Assembly: GCA_944548615.1 (NCBI GenBank)
Contig: OX155951.1
Span: 37,320,995-37,384,994, forward strand
Length of the DNA stretch: 64,000 bases
From: Micropterix aruncella
Lineage: Eukaryota; Arthropoda; Insecta; Lepidoptera; Micropterigidae
Direction of reading: 5' to 3'
The position numbers and the translations under genes are program-made. Every line of letters begins with the position of its first letter. Positions within the stretch are counted from its first letter, which is position 1. Below the pieces are notes generated by a model. It was not told the DNA's origin. It worked only from the letters and a program-made list of their open reading frames with translations, and ran no database searches. Positions 55,594-64,000 of this stretch are shown here, piece after piece.

Positions 55594-57567
55594 TGTCATG
55601 AGACCCGAATAATTTTTAATATATCAGTTAATTTTATAGATTACAATATTATTATTTTACCAATATACTTCCGGACGATATGGAGAGATTTGTTTATATA
55701 GTGGGCGCCAGCCCGGAAGAAGTAGAAGATTTATTTCGGATCTATGAACAAGTGCCAGAGTCCTTCCACCGTTTAGAATTCTTCTGGGGCAGGGGTATGT
55801 AGGCTGCGTCGGGATTTGCGTCGGTTCGCTCAGTCCATCTCAGGCACGGGGGTATTTAGAATCCCTTAGTGACCCAGTCTACGGTAAGATGACCATCCCT
55901 ATGGGATGAACGGCCTTTTATGGATATTGAATTGCTAACTTATTTGAACCATTTCCCTTACTAAATAATATATTATTATTCTCGTTCGAACGCCCTCTAG
56001 CGGTGGCGCGGCGAGTTACTTAGCAAAATTGATATCATTTTGCTCAACCTGCATTGTGCTACTAATGCCCGCGTTTCGCCGCTAGATGGCGCGGACGCGA
56101 CGGCGGATTCGGTTAATTTAAATTAAATCTTGCTGGAATATGCGCAAAATCAACTTGTAACATAAATAAGTGTGCTTTATTTCCCTTAATAAAGAATTCT
56201 GAATTTAATGAATTTTCCCAAATAATACTGGAAACTGATTTTAATATTTTATAAATGTATCTCAACCAATCCTTTCCTTTTATGGTTTTTTATTCTATTT
56301 TATTTATATAAAAAAAATGAAAATGAAATATATGATATATGACGATATTAAAAATGAAATTATTCTGATATTGAGATGATTATGAGTAAAATAAAAGATA
56401 CTTTTTCGACCCAAATTTACTATTTATTTTTCTATAACCTGTTGCGAAGACATTTCCCGAAACTATATGCGTGATATTGAATATTTATATTATTTATGAA
56501 ACTTAATTTTAATCCGTCGATCGTCGAAGGCCTTGCGAGATTTTTACGAGCGTACGTGACAATTATTACATTTTACCCGTGTTTCGATGAGCATTATTCG
56601 TAACTGGTTTTTCCTATTTTTGCCCTACAATGATTTGGCAATTTTAGTGTCGGGTACGCTGCACTTTCAACTATCGTAAACGACGGTAGTCTTTTGCTCT
56701 ATCATTTTCCCTGATATTTAAATTTGGAAATATTACGTATTCCCTGACGATGACTTGCATTTATATTTATCTATAATTTGGTATTTTACTTCATAAGCTA
56801 TTTTATTAATTTATCTGATTTTTAATTGCCTCGGGAAGAACTCAATGCCATTCTGATTTCGCCACGTTTTAATCCCAAGATTGTCTAACGTGGATTTTAA
56901 TTATATTTATATATTTTTTACAGCCTACATTTTAAGTAGAGATCGCCGAAATGATTTTAGATTTATTGGCGGTGTCTATCGTTGATCCTATATTAGAAAC
57001 TACGGATTCCTATATTCAGAAAAACGGGTTAGCACGTATATGTCGTGCAAGACGGGTCTGAAGGACTAAGAGTATTGCACGATCGTGGTATTGCAAGTTA
57101 GAATAAAAGAAATCGAATTTTACTTTAAAAAAAACCGAAAATGAGAATATAATCTACTTGCCCCAAATAGGATGTGGAGATCACGCTGGAATGCTTTGCC
57201 TGCGCCGCACTTGATTCTAGTTATAATTTCTAAAGATGACTTTGACTTTTATATTTTATTCGTAGATGTAGGTAGGCCACTTCGAAGTCGTGAAATGAGC
57301 TCCGGCGGCCGGTAATCGCCGCGAGGCAAAAACCGACCGCCGCGCTGAAACGACGACCTTGTCCGGCGAGTGCTTCGGGCCCAAAAAAAACTACTCTCAC
57401 TAGCGATTCTCTACACCCGTGTTCCATCTAATCGCTAGTGATGCCTATTGTGCGATAAAATTCGCTTGTATCCTATATTATTGTTATTTTATTTTTATTA
57501 ACTAATTTTGGCAATAATTGTTTATTATATTGTTTGTTAAACCCGTAATGGTTTTATGACCATTACA
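55594..57567 (-). repeat. LTR (5' LTR of the minus-strand element)
   Basis: Same 1,974-bp sequence as 47814-49787; no substitutions or length changes noticed on comparing lines. Includes the same pair of CTCF-like motifs at about 55989-56004 and 56079-56093. As the 5' LTR it would hold the promoter, read leftwards. Confidence 0.92.
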
Positions 57568-57964
57568 CCACTTACAAATTCTTTGTAAATGAAACTCAAG
57601 CCAATACAAATACTGGGAATTTTAAGCTATTTTATTCAAGATTATTACTATTATTATACTTGATATACGCTGTTATTACTCATATATACATTTTTTCACT
57701 CCACACCCACATACTCAACATAATCACAAACACACATGAACACACACACACACACACACACTGACACATCCTAAACGCAAGCCTCTTACGTAGTAATAAA
57801 ATTTTAGGTATTTTACTTTTATTAAATAGTTAAACGTTAATTTCTGTAATTTCATTGAAATCCGTAATTGGTTTTATTTTAATGTAATCTATAGTTTCAT
57901 AATGTAATTAACTGTGTTATTAAAACTGTGTGATTTCTAAATAATGAATAAAGAATAAAGAAAC
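57568..57964 (+). pseudogene. LINE ORF2 last codons and 3' UTR, right of the LTR element
   Basis: After the CCAC duplication the frame of the LINE at 46110-47813 goes on as YKFFVNETQANTNTGNFKL. The 3' UTR contains an (AC)n run at 57740-57762 and ends ATAATGAATAAAGAATAAAG. The rejoining reading shows that the LTR element landed in the coding end of this LINE. Confidence 0.75.
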
Positions 57965-58770
57965 AAGGATAGAGGGGGCCCGTATGCAGCTTTCTCTTTC
58001 TATTCTTCTATCGATTTCCCAGGCTAGTTGCGTGGTCTATTCTAGTAAGGCTATGGTCTGAACTGAAGACAGTATAATATTCCACTGTGGGTCGGGAGCG
58101 ATGCTCTGTGCCCGTAAACCAAACAAGTTAATCGTGCTCACCAAACTCGGTGTCAAAGTTGTCCCTGGCGGCATTCGTTACAACAGCAAACTTCGTGACA
58201 TGCACCCGACTAGGAGTACCGTTCATTTAAATAATCTTCTGTAGAGTTTAATAGGCATTCAGAAGGAGGGAGAGGATAAGCTCTTCGTAACTTAATGCCG
58301 TCTGCAGTCGACTTTCTGTCATATTTTAATCCGAGGAGCTTGATTATTTTGCCAAGCTGCCAATTACGTTTTTAGGTGTTAAAAAAACTATGAGTGTGTC
58401 TGCTATAAATAGGAATGAACTTTTTAATACTGAAAAAATGAGAGATACTATAATACCAATTTCATCACGACAATGCGTTTCTTTGTGAACTATTTCTTTG
58501 TGACGATTGCGTTTCTTTGTGAACTAAAACTGAAATTAGTTCAAGCGAACGAGATAGAGCAATACGCCAGAGCGGAATATGAACGAACGATCGTCGATAA
58601 AAACTATCTGTTGAACTTATACTCGTCCGAATAAATTTGAATACATATCGTGCAGTGTTACATTTAGATGCTTTACTTTTGTTGGGTAGTTTAGAAGCGA
58701 AAAACTGACAACCGTTCATTTCACATTCCGCTCTAGAGACAGGGCAATAGCCGTGTCTCTTTAACAACTG
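57965..58770. other. no gene; repeat-like segment inverted relative to 47349-47442
   Basis: CAAGGATAGAGGGGGCCCGT and ATGCAGCTTT...CTATTCTTCTATCG, with GGTCTATTCTAG further on, are the reverse complement of a segment inside the split LINE. 58470-58520 has GCGTTTCTTTGTGAACTA twice. GAGCGGAATATGAACG at 58572 is answered in inverse by TTCATTTCACATTCCGCTC at 58716, an imperfect foldback. Confidence 0.45.
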
Positions 58771-59702
58771 GTTATAATGAAATTTGTTGATATTTATTCT
58801 ATAAAGGCTTTCCTGAAAAATGCATGTTTGGACATAGCAAATTATAACGTAGGGGTATTATTTTACTGGTAAGTAAAATAATAGTTTGACTAAACTGGTG
58901 GTAACCAGTCCTCATCAAGATTCTCGTACCTGTAGTCGTAAAAATAAGTCAAGTTGTATCTAGCATAACACTCACATGAAATATAAAGGAAGCCAATTCG
59001 GTGAATTGTCCGTAAATTTATAGTGGCTAGGTTAAATTTATTATGGATTGGAAAGCCTGCTGTTGAATCGCTAATACCAGAAGGTGAACAAGTGCCTATT
59101 TCTGTTACACAAAACATAAAAACAGTGTACTTAAATATAATGTTATTAGTTATTATCACGAATTAAGGCAGGCCTAGTTAGTATTATCAACATACTCTTT
59201 TTTCCTGAAAACTCGTTTCGTGAATAAATTATCATCACAACTTTCTCTCGATGACTTATTTTTTTCTTACAGAGGTCAAATTTAGACCTCAATATCTACA
59301 CAACGCGACGATGCAAAAATCCGTATCCATTTATGGCTGATCCTCTGCGCGGAGTGAATTTCGAGAGCCCTAACCGCCCCCACTCCTGCTCAATGATGTA
59401 AGCACACAAACACGCCAATTGAATACACTTAGTAACGTGCGATGGTCTATTTTTTGAATGTACACGCCCTGTCACGCCCTAACCCTTTGACCACGAGGGA
59501 TATTAAAATATTTGCGGACAACAAAAGCTTTTCATCGCTAACTCTGGTGGGGGAGCTTTTAAATACTTTTTGACGTCAAACACACATTCAGTATAAGCTC
59601 AACATACCAACGACTGCCCCTACGTTTTACTTCGCTATGTGCAAACATGCATTTTTCAGGAAAGCTTTTATAGAAAAAATATCAACAAATTTCATCATAA
59701 CT
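58771..59702. mobile_element. non-autonomous element with about 86-bp terminal inverted repeats
   Basis: Arms 58771-58856 and 59617-59702: GTTATAATGAAATTTGTTGA, CTATAAAGGCTTTCCTGAAA, AATGCATGTTTG, ACATAGC and AACGTAGGGG on the left, answered in inverse on the right with few changes. A perfect 12-bp stem (TATTATTTTACT, loop GGTA) lies just inside the left arm. Interior without transposase. No TSD found. Confidence 0.65.
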
Positions 59703-59907
59703 TGCTTTCAGGGACTAAATTTATTATGGTAAGTTATTTTGATAGTTATTTTTGTTTTTGGTAATTTCACATATTCCGTATTTTTAAAAATGTAACTTTT
59801 TTATTTGTGATTTGGTTTTTATTACTCTTTTATATAAATTAATGTACACTGCGTTTATAGAATATCCGTCCAAGCACAAGCTCTGCTTAGTCGGGCGACA
59901 TCGGACA

Positions 59908-59911
<4 letters not shown>
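59703..59911. other. AT-rich flank; possible second LINE tail in plus orientation
   Basis: CTGCTTAGTCGGGCGACATC at 59885 resembles TACTTAGTTGGGCGACATGG in the 3' UTR of the minus-strand LINE (inverse at 60048-60068). It is followed by AATAAATTATTTATTT, so two related 3' ends may meet tail to tail here. Confidence 0.35.
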
Positions 59912-59939
<28 letters not shown>

Positions 59940-60472
59940 AAGCAATGCACATAATAAGCGACAAGCGTAACAAATTATATTTAATATCTACACTGCACTA
60001 AAACCCACAGCAAGTTGTGTCACGCTTATAGTGAAGATCGGTCCCATGTCGCCCAACTAAGTATGAACACTTGTTCTAGGGCAGACATATTAAACAAATA
60101 CTAGTTTAAAAAGAAAACATAATCAAAAGAAAAAAAAAAAGTAGTTTAAACAAAAAGAAAAAAAGCGAAAATGGAAAAAAAACATTGAATTAAATATAAA
60201 TATGCATAAAAATTAAATATGTAAATATATAATTATAATAAAATAAAACATTGAAGTAAATAGATAATTAAATACACATATCCTTCAGTTAATAATAAAC
60301 TATATAGTCATAATTTAAATTATAAATAAAATTTGTAATATTTGTAAGAAAAATAAAAAGTCACAATAAAATTATAATACCATTAATAGTAAAGTTTCTA
60401 AAAAAAAAAAATTAATAGTCACAAAGAAAAATTAAAATAATAGAAATAGTCACAAAGTGCAGCCGAACAAAG
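59912..60472 (-). repeat. 3' UTR and (AAAT)n tail of the LINE
   Basis: AT-rich untranslated part of the LINE at 60473-63445; on the minus strand it ends CTTTAAATAAATAAATAAAT at 59912-59940. Confidence 0.6.
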
Positions 60473-63445
60473 CTAGATAGTTGAGAGTTCTTGGTGTATT
60501 CTGTACCTTCCTGGCCCAAGCATCCACGAGACCAGTTGTTTCTTAAAAATTGGAATGCTGGGGCTAATCTTTATACCTGCAGGTAGGATGTTATATATCC
60601 TAGGACCTAGATAAGTGAAATTTCTTTGGCCAAATGATGTACTCCTTCGGGGAACTGCAACGTAGTCACTATTGGCACGTCTTGTGTGTTTAGTTTGCTG
60701 GGATTTAATTTTTTCCTTAAGAACGATCCGACCTAAAATCATTTTCACATATAACATGCGCACTTCTAAAACATGCATTTCCTTAAATGTGAGATCTGAT
60801 GCATACGTGAACGGTTTTCTTAATATTATTTTGATCAAACCTTTTTGCGCGACAAAAAGTGGTTGAAGAACCGTTTTCGCACATCCTCCCCAACCAATAA
60901 TGCCGTAGTATAAAATGGACTCACATAGCGTATAATATGTCCATTTAATAGTACGTCGGTCTAATATGTTGCGGAGATCCCTAAACACGTAGCCAAGTTG
61001 TCTAATTTTTGTGGATAAATAATCAATATGCCCAGACCACCGTAGGTTGTTGTCGATTATGATTCCAAGATATTTAATAGAGTTTACCCTTTCTACGTTC
61101 AAACATCGGCAGGTCAGCTTATTGTCACAGTCATGTATAACCAGATGAAGATTTTCTGGTGCTTGTCCAGCTTTTGTAGCACTAAATGCAACAAATTTGG
61201 TCTTGCCGATATTAAGTGTGAGCAAAGCCTCATCTAACCAATCTTTTACCAATTCCATCTCGTGATTTGCCATTTGAAATACTTCATGCCAATTGCTGCC
61301 TTGAAAAATAATTACTGTGTCGTCAGCATATGTGATAGTTTTATTTGTCACTAGATCGCATAGACTATTAATATAAACTAGAAACAGGATCGGTCCCAGA
61401 ACACTGCCTTGTGGTACGCCATAATTTAAGTTTCTCAGATTGCTATTAACATTTTCAATGCACACATATTGTTTTCTGTCAGTAATGTAACTTCTGAACC
61501 AGGCTCATGTCTTGTTTTTCGCTCCTATATCCTGTAGTCGCTGTATTAGACCGTCATGTGGGACAGTGTCGAACGCCTTTGCTAGATCTAAAAAGACAGC
61601 TAAACATTTTTCACCTCTGTCTATACAAGATGACACAGTTTTTGTTAGCTCGGCCAAAGCATCTGATGTACCTAGGTCCTTAAGGAACCCAAATTGGTTT
61701 TTAGAGAAAAAAATCGTTCGAATTTAAATATTCTATTAGCCTTTTCTTTGTTACTTTTTCAAAAATTTTGGACAGTGTGTTAAGCAAGGAGATCGGTCGG
61801 TAGTTTTGAATGTTCGAATGATCACCGCCTTTGTAAATTGGAATTACTTTTGCACATTTCAGGCACTCTGGAAATATCCCTTGTTGGTAGCTAATATTGA
61901 CTAGGTGACAAATGGGCCCGATTATATAATCAATAGCACTTTTATATATAGAAACACTAATTCCGTCCATGCCCGAGGATGACGAATTTTTTAGTGAAGT
62001 TATTATTGTTTTTACTTCTTCTTCAGTCATTTGCGTCAGTTCGAAGCTAACTCCGTTAGAATCTAACTTAGTGTAGGCTAACTTCGTTTTTTTACCGTGG
62101 TCTGAAATTCCCTTGTTGAAGTTAAGTTTATTTTTGGCAAGTTCTAATCCTACCTTAGAAAGTGACTATTTATGAAATTTGCCATTAGCATTGGATTATC
62201 TCTAGAAAAAGTTTCGCCTCCGGCCTTAATTTCCTTAATTGGTGCCTGCTTACAAGAATCCATGGACGTTGCCTCTTTGATTACAGCCCAAGTTTTTTTA
62301 CAGTCGCCTTTAACTGCCTCTAGTTTATTTTTATAAAATCTTTCTTTAGTTGATTTAATGATTTTATTGCACATATTTCTATATTTGGCATATTTTTCAT
62401 TAAGAATTAAATTTTCTGGATTGCGTTTAGTTGCCGAGTGCAGCTTGTCCCTATTGTGCAAGCATCGTAGAAGACCGTCTGAAATCCATGGTTTAATTTT
62501 TTGCGATCTGTGAGGTATCCTAACATATTTGTAGGATGTATTCTTTTCTATAATATGTGTTAGCGTTAGTGTAAAATAATCCACAGCTTTGTTTATTTCA
62601 GTCGCATCATATAAGAGATTCCAATCTATTTCGCTAATATTTCGACATATATCAGGTAGGTTTATTATTTTCTTTTTACTTTGTAAATTGTTAGTTTTAT
62701 TGTACGGAGTTTTACCGTGTAATTTTATGCATATGGGATAGTGGTCAGTTACAGCACTTTGATAAATAACCGAGGATATATCTTTATTAGTTCGACACAT
62801 GAAGTGATCAATACAGGAACTCATATTAGCAATTACCCTTGTAGGTTCGTTTATTTGAGAGCGCAGTCCATGTAGTAACATTAAATCTAGATAATCATCT
62901 GCTTGCCTGTGTTTATTACCTGCGATGGAGATGTTTACATCGCCTCCTAAGATTAGATTTTGTTTAGAAGAGTTGTCTTGTAGAATCTGGTCAAGATGTT
63001 CAAGGAAGAGCGAGATGTTAGATGTAGACGGGCTTCTATAAAGTGCGATGATACTAGTTGTGTTGTTTATATCGAATTGGAGGCAGTTAGCTCCTGGGAT
63101 TGTTATTTCTTTTACGGATGTCTGACCTAACGTTTCCTTAAAGTATATCACAATACCATCATTCTGCAGGTAATTTACCTTACTTGTGGATGATACGTAT
63201 CCCGGGATAGGTTTTACAAGTGGTGATTTTTTTAACCATGCTTCGGTCATGATGATAATATCAAAATTACAATTTAGGTCTTGGAGGGTAACTAAGAAGT
63301 TATCGAAGTTTTTCGTTATGCTTCTAATATTAATGCATATTATTTTTAGAAATCCAGGACCACCCACGATGGCTCGACAAACTTTCGGGTTGCTTCCGTT
63401 GTAGGTATGGAAAGAATCAGAAATAATTGAGTCTATTATGTCCAT
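60473..63445 (-). pseudogene. LINE ORF2: endonuclease and reverse transcriptase, nearly complete
   Basis: N-terminal part (63445-62150): APE-type endonuclease with ICINIRSI, MTEAWL, ALYRSP, LILGGDVNI, SCIDHF and TDHYPI, then a basic linker (KPWISDGLLRCLHNRDKLHS). Frame 2 (62140-61701): SGMDGISVSIYK, KVIPIYKGGD..NYRPISLL. Then FFSKNQFGFL, motif A (FLDLAKAFDTV), motif B (GVPQGSVLGPILFLVYIN) and motif C (TYADDTVI), IKYLGIIID and the C-terminal region to 60473. Lesions: a one-base frameshift near 62150, another near 61710, and an in-frame TGA at 61505-61507 that cuts off the last 330 codons. Otherwise all catalytic motifs are kept. Jockey/CR1-type by layout. ORF1 was not identified upstream. Confidence 0.9.
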
Positions 63446-64000
63446 AATTTTCGAAAAAAGGTTCTACCGTAGTGAAATTTCTTTTGTAAGGTTGCAGGAT
63501 ACTTCTAGTTTGCGAAACAATATCAATGTGACAATTTATGTAATGAATAAGATAGAAATGATGAGTATTAAAATTACGTAATATTAAATCAATATCGGTA
63601 TCTATATATATAATAATAAAATTATAATTTAATAGTCTTGAGTTCAATAAATAAATAATAAAAATAATAAACATGAAAACTTCGAATAAAATGCTATTAT
63701 GGCAAGTATGTAGTTCATGATAACCATAATTCATGGCGCTTACGAAATCATGTCGAAATCGTTGAAAAATAATTGTCTTTTGCAGCATTATCGATAGATT
63801 ATCCAGGATATCAAATACAATTATTACTTTGAAGCTAAAAAAGAGGCGATATTTTGGTTTTTAATTTGAGTATTATTGTCAATATTACCATCAGCTGATA
63901 ATACCGTCGAGAAAACGGATTCGCTATTAACAATAAATGACTTGTGGCCGTCGCCTTTCCTCATAAATACCTGCCCCGAATTAACCCATACGTATTTAAT
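63446..64000. other. no recognised gene upstream of the LINE
   Basis: AT-rich. The 123-codon minus-strand frame at 63417-63788 overlaps the start of ORF2 and has no gag-like zinc knuckle, so it is not called as ORF1. The LINE's 5' end is undetermined. Confidence 0.4.

Larger units (their letters stand above)
47814..57567 (-). mobile_element. Ty3/gypsy LTR retrotransposon, young non-autonomous copy
   Basis: Total 9,754 bp: two 1,974-bp LTRs at a constant offset of 7,780 bp and a 5,806-bp interior. Orientation is minus, from the primer site next to the LTR at 55594 and the minus-strand integrase fragment. The interior has no gag, protease, RT or RNase H that I could find, only the integrase C-terminus. 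LTRs begin TG and end CA. No base difference was noticed between the LTRs in the lines compared, so the insertion is recent. A movement without its own polymerase implies help in trans from an intact relative. The polypurine tract expected next to 49788 is not obvious. Confidence 0.9.

Noticed and set aside
63417..63788. ORF1 (gag-like) of the LINE
   Set aside because: No CCHC knuckle or coiled coil, strongly Ile/Asn/Tyr-rich from AT content, and it overlaps the start of ORF2.

Overview
The window looks like repeat-dominated, AT-rich nuclear DNA from an insect, most likely a moth or butterfly (Lepidoptera). The basis is the mix of elements: LINE 3' ends carrying short repeat tails, TTAA- and TAA-flanked MITEs, an element ending in the ACCGACTTCAAAAA-type terminus that I recall as common in Lepidoptera, and a Ty3/gypsy element with a TGGCGCCC primer site. 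I found no convincing host protein gene, tRNA, bacterial-style operon or CRISPR array. Every coding stretch I can assign belongs to a retroelement or is broken.

Layout. 0.7-1.9 kb: decayed minus-strand Ty3/gypsy element (protease DTGSS, integrase tail, tandem primer-site-like motifs). 4.4-5.4 kb: a palindromic MITE and a minus-strand ORF resembling a retroelement-associated PD-(D/E)xK-like domain. 9-17 kb: a GC-rich structured repeat, a composite repeat containing a 5S rRNA-like block, and two copies of a TTAA-flanked MITE in opposite orientation. 18-23 kb: three types of repeat, including a LINE 3' end with a (TATTG)n tail and a hAT-like MITE. 24.2-26.7 kb: two adjoining minus-strand LINE remnants. 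27-35 kb: another MITE, LINE tails, four more copies of the structured repeat, and an unassigned open region. 36-41 kb: a lepidopteran-type repeat and a remarkable array of large palindromes. 42-44 kb: LINE RT remnant and a hairpin-ended repeat.

46.1-58 kb is the clearest genetic event. A plus-strand LINE is split by a 9,754-bp LTR element (47814-57567, minus strand). Its two 1,974-bp LTRs showed no difference in the lines compared, and it is flanked by a CCAC duplication. Inside, only the integrase C-terminus is recognisable, so this looks like a young but non-autonomous copy. 58.8-59.7 kb holds a long-TIR element, and 59.9-63.4 kb an almost complete LINE (endonuclease plus RT) carrying two frameshifts and one stop.

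The parts do not form a pathway. They form a nested record of insertions, several of which can be ordered because paralogous empty sites lie in the same window. All coordinates of repeat edges were read by eye and may be off by a few to tens of bases.
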